Below are positions 50,571-58,448 of a stretch of 64,000 nucleotides of DNA, piece by piece. The translations under genes and the position numbers were made by a program. The notes below the pieces were generated by a model. It did not search any database. It worked only from the letters and a program-made list of their open reading frames with translations, and had not been told where the DNA came from. The stretch is from the NCBI GenBank assembly GCA_964412845.1, contig CAYPQM010000011.1, positions 1-64,000 on the forward strand. The letters are read 5' to 3'. The DNA is from JAWWPY01 sp964412845 (GTDB taxonomy: Bacteria > Actinomycetota > Actinomycetes > Streptosporangiales > Streptosporangiaceae). The first letter of the stretch is position 1. Every line of letters begins with the position of its first letter.

Positions 50571-50589
50571 TCAGGTAAGGCTAGCCTTA
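50571..50589. promoter_or_regulatory. IdeR/DtxR-like iron box upstream of suf
   Basis: TCAGGTAAGGCTAGCCTTA matches the 19-base IdeR/DtxR consensus at 15 positions by my alignment and contains the perfect 14-base palindrome TAAGGCTAGCCTTA (50576-50589). It lies about 70 bases before the sufR start region. Confidence 0.68.
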
Positions 50590-50639
50590 GTGATCAGCTT
50601 CATCGGGGATGATGTTGCGGGCCGGGATGGATTTACGAC

Positions 50640-50654
50640 ACACTGATGTTGTGA
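50640..50654. promoter_or_regulatory. SufR-type operator ACACT-N5-TGTGA
   Basis: ACACTGATGTTGTGA is an exact match to the ACACT-N5-TGTGA motif reported for Mycobacterium tuberculosis SufR. It sits immediately before the sufR coding start, as expected for autoregulation by the iron-sulfur regulator. Confidence 0.7.
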
Positions 50655-50659
50655 AAAGT

Positions 50660-51508
50660 GTGCGACCGGCAAGCGTGGAGCCCGGCGCCGCTGCGGCGAT
50701 GACCGCCGGCGGCGCTGCTGCCATGCACCCTACCGGCGCTGCGCACACCGGCTCCGAGCGGGGCACCCGGGCCCGGATTGCCCGGCTGATCATGGAGAAC
50801 GGCCCAGTCACCGCGGCCGGCCTGAGTACCCGGCTGAACCTCACGCCCGCCGCCGTCCGGCGCCACCTGGACAACCTGCTGGCCGACGACATGATCGAAA
50901 CGCGCACGGCGCGGCGTCCGGCGAGCCGCGGCCGGGGGCGCCCGGCGAAGCTGTTCGCCATCACCGACGTCGGCCGCGGCGCCTTCGAGCACACCTATGA
51001 CGACCTGGCCACCAGCGCCCTGCGCTTCCTCGCTGAGGTTGCCGGGCCGGGCGCGGTCGCCGAGTTCGCCCGCAGGCAGGTGGCGGACCTGGAGATGCGC
51101 TACCAGCCGGTGGTGGCGGCCGTTGTCGCCCAGGCTCGGGTGCAGGCGCTGGCCGAGGCCTTGTCCGCGGACGGGTACGCGGCCTCCGCGTCCGGCGCGC
51201 CGGAAGGCAGCGCCTCAGGCGGCGGGGGAGAGCAGTTGTGCCAGCACCACTGCCCGGTAGCCCACGTCGCGGCCGAGTTCCCGCAGTTGTGCGAGGCGGA
51301 GACCGAGGCATTCAGCAGGCTGCTCGGCACGCCGGTGCAGCGGCTGGCCACGATCGCGAACGGTGACGGCATCTGCACCACCCACGTGACGGCGCCCGCA
51401 CTGCTGCACGTCCGCCCCTCAGGTGGCCCAGCGCCGCCCAGCACGCCCGCTTTCACCTCCATGACCGCGAAGATGACGACGACAGAGCCCGGAGGCACCT
51501 CCGTATGA
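50660..51508 (+). CDS. sufR: SufR iron-sulfur transcriptional regulator
   Basis: SufR represses the suf operon when its cluster is loaded. An N-terminal winged helix (RARIARLIMENGPVTAAGLS, LTPAAVRRHLDNLLADDMIE) is followed by an ArsR/DeoR-like dimer region and the C-terminal cluster cysteines in QLCQHHCPVAHVAAEFPQLC plus GICTTHV. The C-terminal 45 residues after GICTTHV are low-complexity. The start is unresolved: GTG 50660, GTG 50678 or ATG 50699; a GTG at 50651 would lie inside the operator. The stop overlaps the sufB start by ATGA. It opens the suf operon. Confidence 0.92.
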   Translation: MRPASVEPGAAAAMTAGGAAAMHPTGAAHTGSERGTRARIARLIMENGPVTAAGLSTRLNLTPAAVRRHLDNLLADDMIETRTARRPASRGRGRPAKLFAITDVGRGAFEHTYDDLATSALRFLAEVAGPGAVAEFARRQVADLEMRYQPVVAAVVAQARVQALAEALSADGYAASASGAPEGSASGGGGEQLCQHHCPVAHVAAEFPQLCEAETEAFSRLLGTPVQRLATIANGDGICTTHVTAPALLHVRPSGGPAPPSTPAFTSMTAKMTTTEPGGTSV

Positions 51509-52917
51509 CGACGACCGCACACCCCGAACTCGAGGGGCTTGAGCGATACAAGTTCGGCTGGTCCGACTCGGATGCGGCGGGCGAGGCCGCGCGCCGCGGC
51601 CTGTCCGAGGACGTCGTCCGTGACATCTCGGCCAAAAAGGACGAGCCGGGCTGGATGCTCGACCTGCGCCTGAAGGGCCTGCAGCTGTTCCGCCGCAAGC
51701 CCATGCCCACCTGGGGCTCTGACCTGTCGGGCATCGACTTCGAGAACATCAAGTACTTCGTCCGGTCGACCGAGAAGCAGGCGGCGAACTGGGAAGACCT
51801 GCCCGCCGACATCAAGAACACCTACGACCGGCTGGGCATCCCCGAGGCCGAGAAGCAGCGCCTCATCGCCGGCGTCGCCGCGCAGTATGAGTCCGAGGTT
51901 GTCTACCACAAGATCCGTGAGGACCTTGAGGAGAAGGGCGTCCTGTTCCTGGACACTGACACCGCGCTGCGCGAGCAGCCCGAGCTGTTCCGCGAGTACT
52001 TCGCCACGGTGATCCCGGTCGGCGACAACAAGTTCGCCGCGCTGAACACGGCGGTCTGGTCCGGCGGCAGCTTCATCTACGTGCCGAAGAACGTGCACGT
52101 GGACATCCCGCTGCAGGCCTACTTCCGGATCAACACCGAGAACATGGGCCAGTTCGAGCGGACCCTGATCATCGTGGACGAGGGCGCCAGCGTGCACTAC
52201 GTGGAAGGCTGCACCGCGCCGGTCTACTCGTCCGACTCGCTGCACTCCGCGGTAGTCGAGATCATCGTGAAGGCGGGCGCGCACTGCCGCTACACGACCA
52301 TCCAGAACTGGTCGAACAACGTCTACAACCTGGTCACCAAGCGGGCCGTGGTGCAGGCGGGCGGCAGCATGGAGTGGGTCGACGGGAACATCGGCTCCAA
52401 AGTGACGATGAAGTACCCGGCGGTCTACCTGATGGGCGAGCACGCCCGGGGCGAGACGCTGTCGGTGGCCTTCGCGGGCACCGGCCAGCACCAGGACGCG
52501 GGCGCGAAGATGGTGCACTGCGCCCCGAACACCTCGTCCACGATCGTGTCCAAGTCCGTGGCCCGGGCCGGCGGCCGGACCTCCTACCGGGGCCTGGTCC
52601 AGGTCCAGGAGGGCGCCGCGCACTCCAAGTCCACCGTCAAGTGCGACGCGCTGCTGGTCGACACCATCAGCCGGTCGGACACCTACCCGTACGTGGACGT
52701 GCGGGAAGACGACGTGGAAATGGGCCACGAGGCCAGCGTCTCCAAGATCTCCGATGACCAGCTCTTCTACCTGATGAGCCGCGGCATGACCGAGGACGAG
52801 GCCATGGCGACGATTGTCCGCGGGTTCGTCGAGCCGATCGCGCGTGAGCTGCCCATGGAATACGCCCTTGAGCTCAACCGGCTGATCGAGCTCCAGATGG
52901 AGGGGTCGGTCGGCTGA
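51505..52917 (+). CDS. sufB: Fe-S cluster scaffold SufB
   Basis: The 470-residue SufB forms the SufBC2D complex on which iron-sulfur clusters are built. Typical stretches are KYFVRSTEKQAANWEDLPAD, AVWSGGSFIYVPKNVHVDIP, YRINTENMGQFERTLIIVDE-like text (here FRINTENMGQ), SVHYVEGCTAPVYSSDSLHS and YVDVREDDVEMGHEASVSKI near the end. GCTAP holds the conserved cysteine. Length is normal. ATG 51505 overlaps the sufR stop and the stop overlaps sufD by one base. Confidence 0.97.
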   Translation: MTTTAHPELEGLERYKFGWSDSDAAGEAARRGLSEDVVRDISAKKDEPGWMLDLRLKGLQLFRRKPMPTWGSDLSGIDFENIKYFVRSTEKQAANWEDLPADIKNTYDRLGIPEAEKQRLIAGVAAQYESEVVYHKIREDLEEKGVLFLDTDTALREQPELFREYFATVIPVGDNKFAALNTAVWSGGSFIYVPKNVHVDIPLQAYFRINTENMGQFERTLIIVDEGASVHYVEGCTAPVYSSDSLHSAVVEIIVKAGAHCRYTTIQNWSNNVYNLVTKRAVVQAGGSMEWVDGNIGSKVTMKYPAVYLMGEHARGETLSVAFAGTGQHQDAGAKMVHCAPNTSSTIVSKSVARAGGRTSYRGLVQVQEGAAHSKSTVKCDALLVDTISRSDTYPYVDVREDDVEMGHEASVSKISDDQLFYLMSRGMTEDEAMATIVRGFVEPIARELPMEYALELNRLIELQMEGSVG

Positions 52918-54074
52918 TGGCGGGGCTGCAAGGGGCTGTGGAATCAACGGCCCAGGTTTCCAGGCTGCACGAACAGCGGTCCTACGACACTGCTGATTTC
53001 CCGGTGCCCACCGGCCGCGAGGAGGAGTGGCGGTTCACCCCGCTGCGCCGCCTCCGCGGCCTGCACACCGACCAGGCGCTGGCCGAGGGCAAGGTCACCG
53101 TGGAAGCGGACCCGGCCCCTGAGGTGACCGTCGAGAGCGTAGGACGGGACGATCCCCGGGTGGGCCGCAGCTTCGTGCCGGCCGACCGGGTGAGCGCCCG
53201 CGCGTTGGCCTCGGTGCGCGAAGCGACCATCGTCAGCATTCCGGCCGAGGCGGTCGCCTCCCGGCCCACCATCATCTCGGTCCGCGGCGAGGAAGCATCC
53301 GGAGCCGCGTTCGGCCATCTCGTGGTGGACGTGGCACCGCTGGCCGAGGCGGTCGTGGTGCTGGATCACCAGGGCAGCGCCACCTACGCCGACAACGTGG
53401 AGATCATCGTCGGCGACGGCGCGTCGCTCTCGCTGGTCAGCGTCCAGGACTGGGCCGATGACGCGGTGCACGCCTCGCATCATTACGCCGCGCTGGGCCG
53501 CGACGCCCGGCTGCGGCACGCTGCGGTCACGATCGGCGGCGGTGTGGTGCGGCTGGCACCATCGGTGCGTTATGCCGGTCCTGGGGGAGATGCGGAGCTG
53601 CTCGGGCTGTATTTCGCCGATGCCGGCCAGCATCAGGAGCACCGGTTGTTCGTGGATCATACGCAGCCGCGCTGCCGCAGCCGGGTGGAGTACAAGGGCG
53701 CACTGCAGGGCGACGGCGCGCACTCGGTCTGGATCGGGGACGTGCTGATCCGGGCGGAAGCGACCGGGACTGACACCTATGAGCTCAACCGGAACCTGCT
53801 GCTGACCGACGGCGCCCGCGCCGACTCGGTGCCCAACCTGGAGATCCTCACCGGCGAGGTGGTCGGCGCGGGGCATGCCAGCGCCACCGGCCGGCTGGAA
53901 GATGAGCACCTGTTCTACCTGATGGCCCGGGGCATCCCGATGGAGGAGGCCCGCCGGCTGGTGATCCGCGGCTTTTTCGGTGCGCTGATCAACAAGATCG
54001 AGGTGCCGGACCTGCGCGAGCGGATCACCGCCTCGATCGAGGCCGAGCTGACCCGGTCGCTGGAGTCGGCATGA
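52917..54074 (+). CDS. sufD: SufBCD complex subunit SufD
   Basis: The 385-residue SufD pairs with SufB. It has TGREEEWRFTPLRRLRGLHT, the beta-helix core, HRLFVDHTQPRCRSRVEYKG, DSVPNLEILTGEVVGAGHAS and LFYLMARGIPMEEARRLVIR, the SufD end motif. It begins one base inside the sufB stop (TGATG) and its stop overlaps the Rieske gene by ATGA. Confidence 0.96.
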   Translation: MAGLQGAVESTAQVSRLHEQRSYDTADFPVPTGREEEWRFTPLRRLRGLHTDQALAEGKVTVEADPAPEVTVESVGRDDPRVGRSFVPADRVSARALASVREATIVSIPAEAVASRPTIISVRGEEASGAAFGHLVVDVAPLAEAVVVLDHQGSATYADNVEIIVGDGASLSLVSVQDWADDAVHASHHYAALGRDARLRHAAVTIGGGVVRLAPSVRYAGPGGDAELLGLYFADAGQHQEHRLFVDHTQPRCRSRVEYKGALQGDGAHSVWIGDVLIRAEATGTDTYELNRNLLLTDGARADSVPNLEILTGEVVGAGHASATGRLEDEHLFYLMARGIPMEEARRLVIRGFFGALINKIEVPDLRERITASIEAELTRSLESA

Positions 54075-54409
54075 GCGAGACAAGCACATTCGTCCGGGCC
54101 TGCGCCCTGGCCGACCTGCCCGCCGAGGGAGCCATCGGGGTCGAGATCGGCGATCTGCCGGTAGCCCTGGTGCGGGCCGGCGGGGAGGTCTTCGCGCTGC
54201 ATGACGTGTGCTCGCACGAGGAAGTCCCGCTGTCCGAGGGCGACGTCTACGACCACACCGTGGAGTGCTGGCTGCACGGGTCCTGTTTTGACCTGCGCAC
54301 CGGCGCCTCCACCGGCCCCCCGGCCACCAAGCCGGTGGCCACCTACCCAGTGAAGATCGACGGGGATGACGTCTACGTCGCTGTCCCCGGCACCGGTCCG
54401 ACCGGCTGA
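54071..54409 (+). CDS. Rieske-type [2Fe-2S] ferredoxin of the suf operon
   Basis: The 112-residue protein has the Rieske cluster motifs CSHEEVPLSEG (C-x-H) and ECWLHGSCFDLRTG (C-x2-H), in the small soluble form related to the ferredoxins of aromatic dioxygenases. It occurs between sufD and sufC in many actinobacteria and may deliver electrons for cluster assembly or iron reduction; this is inferred from position. It overlaps sufD by four bases and ends 58 bases before sufC. Confidence 0.93.
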   Translation: MSETSTFVRACALADLPAEGAIGVEIGDLPVALVRAGGEVFALHDVCSHEEVPLSEGDVYDHTVECWLHGSCFDLRTGASTGPPATKPVATYPVKIDGDDVYVAVPGTGPTG

Positions 54410-54462
54410 CTATTCAATCCCACCGAGCTATTCCGATGCACAGAGCTATTCCGACCAGGAGA
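54409..54462 (+). repeat. 18-bp iterated repeat between the Rieske gene and sufC
   Basis: CTATTC recurs at 54410, 54428 and 54446, exactly 18 bases apart. The last two units share GAGCTATTCCGA in full. The array fills the only gap inside the suf operon, ending at the sufC ribosome site, so it may have arisen by duplication. Confidence 0.65.
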
Positions 54463-54467
54463 CAGTG

Positions 54468-55259
54468 ATGGCCACTCTTGAGATCCGCGACCTGCATGTC
54501 AGCGTGGTGGATCCGGCTGCGGGATCGGGCGACCATGGCGGTGACAGCAGCCGTGAGATCCTGCGCGGCGTCGACCTGACCGTGGCCGCCGGGCAGACCC
54601 ACGCGATCATGGGGCCGAACGGGTCCGGCAAGTCCACCCTCGCGTACGCGATCGCCGGGCATCCGAAATACCAGGTCACTAAAGGCTCGGTTACCCTCGA
54701 TGGCGAAGACGTGCTGGCCATGAGCGTGGACGCGCGGGCCCGGGCGGGCCTGTTCCTCGCCATGCAGTACCCGGTGGAGGTGCCGGGCGTCTCGGTGTCC
54801 AACTTCCTGCGCACGGCGGTGACCGCGGTCCGCGGCGAGCCGCCCAAACTGCGCCTCTTCCTCAAGGAGATGCGCGAGGCGATGGCCGCGCTGGCCATCG
54901 ACCCGGTGTTCGCCGAGCGTAACCTCAACGAGGGCTTCTCCGGCGGGGAGAAGAAGCGGCACGAGATCCTCCAGCTCGAGCTGCTCCAGCCGAAGATCGC
55001 GATCCTCGATGAGACCGACTCCGGGCTGGACATCGACGCGCTGCGGGTGGTGTCCGAAGGGGTCAACCGGTTCGCCGCGGTGCCCGGGCACGGCGTCCTG
55101 CTGATCACCCACTACACCAGGATCCTGCGCTATGTGACGCCCGACTTCGTGCACGTGTTCGTGGGCGGCCGGATCGTCGAAGAGGGCGGTCCTGAACTTG
55201 CCGAGGAGCTGGAAGCCAGCGGGTACGAGCGGTTCGTCACGGCCGGAGCAGCGACGTGA
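54468..55259 (+). CDS. sufC: Fe-S assembly ATPase SufC
   Basis: The 263-residue ABC ATPase energises SufBCD. It has Walker A IMGPNGSGKSTLAYAIAGHP, the SufC-type FLAMQYPVEVPGVSVSNFLR, signature LNEGFSGGEKKRHEILQLEL and Walker B KIAILDETDSGLDIDALRV. ATG 54468 has AGGAG upstream; an in-frame start at 54366 lies inside the Rieske gene and adds the 18-bp repeat as SYSDAQSYSDQE. A Gly/Ser/Asp insertion (AAGSGDHGGDSS) sits after the first strand. The stop overlaps the sufS GTG start. Confidence 0.96.
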   Translation: MATLEIRDLHVSVVDPAAGSGDHGGDSSREILRGVDLTVAAGQTHAIMGPNGSGKSTLAYAIAGHPKYQVTKGSVTLDGEDVLAMSVDARARAGLFLAMQYPVEVPGVSVSNFLRTAVTAVRGEPPKLRLFLKEMREAMAALAIDPVFAERNLNEGFSGGEKKRHEILQLELLQPKIAILDETDSGLDIDALRVVSEGVNRFAAVPGHGVLLITHYTRILRYVTPDFVHVFVGGRIVEEGGPELAEELEASGYERFVTAGAAT

Positions 55260-56542
55260 CGGTGACTCAGGCCGCCACCCGGCCGCTCGACGTGGCCGCG
55301 GTGCGCGCCGACTTCCCGATCCTCGGCCGGACGGTGCGCAACGGCCATCCGCTGGTGTATCTCGACTCCGGTGCCACCTCGCAGAAGCCGAGGCAGGTGC
55401 TGGATGCCGAGCATGACTTCTACGCGCTGCACAACTCCGCCGCGCACCGTGGCGCGCATCTGCTCGGCGAGGAAGCTACCGACGCCTATGAGGGCGCACG
55501 GCTCAAGGTGGCGGCATTCCTCGGCGCGGACCCGGGCGAGATCGTGTTCACCAAGAACGCCACCGAGGCGGTGAACCTGGTCGCCTACTCGATGAGCAAC
55601 GCGGCCATCGCTGGCCCAGAGGCGGCGCGCTTCCGGATCGGCCCCGGCGACGAGGTGCTGGTCACCGAGATGGAGCACCACGCGAACCTGGTGCCGTGGC
55701 AGCAGCTCTGCCTGCGCACCGGCGCCACGCTGCGCTGGATTCCGGTGACTCCCGAGGGACGGCTTGACCTGGCCGGCCTGGACGAGCTGATCAACCCGCA
55801 CACCAAGATCGTGGCGGTGACCTGCCAGTCCAACGTGACCGGGACGCTCCCGCCGGTCGCGGAGATCGCCGCACGCGCCCATCAGGTCGGCGCGGTCGTG
55901 CTCGGCGACGGCGCGCAGTCGGTGCCGCACCAGGTGACCGATGTGGCCGCGCTCGGCCTGGACTTCCTGGTCTTCTCCGGGCACAAGATGCTCGCCCCCT
56001 ACGGGATCGGCGTGCTGTACGGGCGGCGTGAGCTGCTGGAGGCGATGCCGCCGTTCATCACCGGCGGGTCGATGATCGAGGTGGTCCGGATGGAGGGCAG
56101 CACCTTCCTGCCGCCTCCGCAGCGATTCGAGGCCGGCGTGCCGGCCGCCGCGCAGGCCGCGGGCCTGTCCACGGCCATCGACTACCTGACCGGGCTCGGC
56201 ATGGCGAATGTCGCCGCGCATGAGGAGTCGCTGACCGCGCACGCGCTCAAGGTCCTGGGCGAGATCGAGGGCTTGCGCATCCTGGGCCCGCTCAGCACGG
56301 CCGACCGGGGCGGTGCGGTGTCGTTCACCGTTGAGGATGTCCACCCGCACGATGTGGGCCAGGTCCTCGACGATCTGGGCATCGCGACCCGGACGGACCA
56401 TCACTGCGCCTGGCCGCTGCACCGGGCGCTCGGCGCGACGTCCAGCACCAGGGCGTCGTTCTATGTGTACAACACCTGCGATGAAGTTGACGCGCTCGCC
56501 GACGGGGTACGCGCGGCCCAGCGATTCTTCGGCCGGACATGA
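55256..56542 (+). CDS. sufS: Cysteine desulfurase SufS
   Basis: The 428-residue PLP enzyme takes sulfur from cysteine. It has FTKNATEAVNLVAYSMSN, the PLP lysine in FLVFSGHKMLAPYGIGVLYG, and the active-site cysteine of group II desulfurases in RTDHHCAWPLHRALGA. GTG 55256 overlaps the sufC stop (GTGA). SufU, encoded 73 bases on, is the expected sulfur acceptor. Confidence 0.96.
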   Translation: MTVTQAATRPLDVAAVRADFPILGRTVRNGHPLVYLDSGATSQKPRQVLDAEHDFYALHNSAAHRGAHLLGEEATDAYEGARLKVAAFLGADPGEIVFTKNATEAVNLVAYSMSNAAIAGPEAARFRIGPGDEVLVTEMEHHANLVPWQQLCLRTGATLRWIPVTPEGRLDLAGLDELINPHTKIVAVTCQSNVTGTLPPVAEIAARAHQVGAVVLGDGAQSVPHQVTDVAALGLDFLVFSGHKMLAPYGIGVLYGRRELLEAMPPFITGGSMIEVVRMEGSTFLPPPQRFEAGVPAAAQAAGLSTAIDYLTGLGMANVAAHEESLTAHALKVLGEIEGLRILGPLSTADRGGAVSFTVEDVHPHDVGQVLDDLGIATRTDHHCAWPLHRALGATSSTRASFYVYNTCDEVDALADGVRAAQRFFGRT

Positions 56543-56615
56543 TGGCCCGCCGGGCCACTGCGCCCCGGCTGATGATGGAACACACCAGGCGGCCCAGCTT
56601 GTTGAGGGAGGTGTG

Positions 56616-57101
56616 ATGCAACTCGAATCGTTGTACCAGGAGATCATCCTGGACCATTACCGGCACCCGCATGGCAAGGGCCTGCGTGAGCCCTATGACG
56701 CCCAGGTGCATCACGTGAACCCGCTCTGCGGCGACGAAGTGACCATGCGGGTCTCGGTCAAGGGCGCGGGCGGCGAGGCGACCGTCGCGGACATCTCCTA
56801 CGACGCGCTCGGCTGCTCCATCAGCCAGGCGAGCGCGTCGGTCATGACTGACCTGGTCGTCGGCAAGACCGTGGGCGAGGCCATGGCCATCGGGGATGAG
56901 TTCCTCCGGCTCATGCGGTCGAAGGGCGAGGGTGTGCCCGACGAGGATGTGCTCGGGGACGCCGTGGCGTTCGAAGGCGTGGCGAAGTACCCGGCCAGGA
57001 TCAAGTGCGCCCTGCTGGGCTGGATGGCCTGGAAGGACGCGACCACGCAGGTGCTGGCCGCAGCCGGGCCCACCGAGACTGGGGCAAGGGAGACGGCATG
57101 A
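56616..57101 (+). CDS. sufU: SufU sulfur-transfer/scaffold protein
   Basis: The 161-residue protein is a zinc-dependent sulfurtransferase partner of SufS. The metal ligands are visible as NPLCGDEVTM (Cys and Asp), DALGCSISQASASVMTD and ARIKCALLGWMAW. YQEIILDHYRHPHGKG is the family opening. ATG 56616 has GGGAGG upstream. A longer in-frame reading to 56313 lies inside sufS and is rejected. Its stop overlaps the next start by ATGA. Confidence 0.95.
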   Translation: MQLESLYQEIILDHYRHPHGKGLREPYDAQVHHVNPLCGDEVTMRVSVKGAGGEATVADISYDALGCSISQASASVMTDLVVGKTVGEAMAIGDEFLRLMRSKGEGVPDEDVLGDAVAFEGVAKYPARIKCALLGWMAWKDATTQVLAAAGPTETGARETA

Positions 57102-57499
57102 CGGAGAACGCTGTGACCGCGCAGGACGCTGCCATCGCGCAGGACACTGCCATCGCGCAAGACACTGCTGAGGCCACCGATCAGCCACTGGGCCGGGACA
57201 CCGAGGACCTCCTTGAGGCACTCCGCGACGTCGTCGACCCCGAGCTTGGCGTGAACGTGGTCGACCTCGGCCTGATCTACGGGGTCACCCTGGCCGATGA
57301 CAACGTCGCGACCATCGACATGACCCTCACCAGCGCGGCGTGCCCGCTGACCGACGTGATCGAGGACCAGGCCCGCGCCGCCCTCGACGGACTGGTCGCG
57401 GACTTCCGGATCAACTGGGTGTGGCTGCCGCCGTGGGGCCCTGACAAGATCACCGAGGATGGCCGGGAGCAACTGCGCGCCCTCGGCTTCAACGTCTGA
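57098..57499 (+). CDS. sufT: SufT / MIP18-family (DUF59) Fe-S assembly factor
   Basis: The 133-residue protein has the DUF59 core TEDLLEALRDVVDPELGVNV, VDLGLIYGVTL and TLTSAACPLTD with the conserved cysteine. SufT proteins help maturation of Fe-S proteins, especially lipoate and aconitase targets. ATG 57098 overlaps the sufU stop. Residues 7-24 are an 18-bp based repeat (AAIAQDTAIAQDTA) before the domain. It ends four bases from the convergent GH26-like gene. Confidence 0.93.
   Translation: MTENAVTAQDAAIAQDTAIAQDTAEATDQPLGRDTEDLLEALRDVVDPELGVNVVDLGLIYGVTLADDNVATIDMTLTSAACPLTDVIEDQARAALDGLVADFRINWVWLPPWGPDKITEDGREQLRALGFNV
57113..57166 (+). repeat. 18-bp tandem repeat, three units, in the sufT 5' end
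   Basis: Units at 57113, 57131 and 57149; the last two are GCCATCGCGCARGACACT with one difference, the first is related. They encode AIAQDT repeats ahead of the conserved domain. Confidence 0.8.
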
Positions 57500-57503
57500 C
57501 CTG

Positions 57504-58448
57504 TCAGGGACGCGCCAGCGTTAGCGCGGATACGCCCAGCCGGAACGCGGCTTCGGCCGCCGGGTTGTCTTCGATGCGCCAGTCCTGATGGTTGATCCCC
57601 TGGTGCTGGGCTTTGTCGAACCACACCAGTCCGAGTGTCTTGTACTGCCGCATCCCGGTGAACAGGTCGCCGATCTTGACGAACTGGCCTGCGTCGGGCC
57701 CGACCGCGGTCTCGGACAGCAGCACCGGCTTCTTGGTGAATGCCCGTACCTGATCAATGGTGCGGCCGAAGACACTGGCGAAGGTATCGGACGGCCGGAA
57801 GTAGTAGCCGTCGATGCCGACCCAGCTCACGTAGGCCGCGCCGGGCCACCATGAGACGACCGGCCCCGTGTTGGACCGGTCCGCATTGATGGTCCACAAC
57901 CAGGTGACATTCTCGGCGCCCTGCTCGCGGAACAGCGTCACGATGTGCCGCCACGCGGCCACGAAGGTCGCTTGCGGGACTCGCCCGTAGCCCCAGGAGT
58001 ACCAGGGGGCGTTCATCTCATGCCCGAAGCCGATGACGACCGCGTGGCCGAAGCCCCGGACGCTATCGGCGTACGAGCGCAGGTAGTCGTCATAGGCACC
58101 GGCCGCGATCCCGGCGACGGAGGCGAAGGTGGGGTCGATCTGGACGAACGGGATGACGCCGTGCTGGCGGATCGCCTGCGCATACGATGCCGCGAAGGGC
58201 TGCGCCCAGCCGCTGTAATACCCGGCGAGGTTCGGGTGCTTGCCGGCCGCGGTGGCAAAGTCGGCGATCGGCTGGTAACCAGGTGGCGAGTCGGGCTCGT
58301 AGACGCCCAGATAAGAGGCCGGGCTGGGCGGCAGAGCGATGCGCACCGCCGGCGGCCGGCTGACCCGGAGAGCGAGGTGGGTGCCGGTGAAGGCGACGGC
58401 GGCAAAGGCGACGGCGAAAGCGAGGAACGTCACCAGGCGGGGTCTCAT
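57504..58448 (-). CDS. Membrane-anchored GH26-like glycoside hydrolase, copy 1
   Basis: The 314-residue protein has one N-terminal membrane segment (RLVTFLAFAVAFAAVAFTGT) without a lipobox, then a GH26-like barrel outside the cell. The acid/base glutamate lies in VIGFGHEMNAPWYSWGYGR, and the nucleophile in VLLSETAVGPD; WVGIDGYY and NVTWLWTIN are also conserved. GH26 includes beta-mannanases and beta-1,3-xylanases; specificity is unknown. ATG 58448 overlaps the GT2 stop (ATGA), so synthase and hydrolase are co-translated. It is more diverged than copies 2 and 3. Confidence 0.83.
   Translation of the reverse strand: MRPRLVTFLAFAVAFAAVAFTGTHLALRVSRPPAVRIALPPSPASYLGVYEPDSPPGYQPIADFATAAGKHPNLAGYYSGWAQPFAASYAQAIRQHGVIPFVQIDPTFASVAGIAAGAYDDYLRSYADSVRGFGHAVVIGFGHEMNAPWYSWGYGRVPQATFVAAWRHIVTLFREQGAENVTWLWTINADRSNTGPVVSWWPGAAYVSWVGIDGYYFRPSDTFASVFGRTIDQVRAFTKKPVLLSETAVGPDAGQFVKIGDLFTGMRQYKTLGLVWFDKAQHQGINHQDWRIEDNPAAEAAFRLGVSALTLARP

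Noticed and set aside
51100..52947. 615-residue minus-strand frame opposite sufR and sufB
   Set aside because: Antisense to SufB, whose full-length family match is unambiguous.
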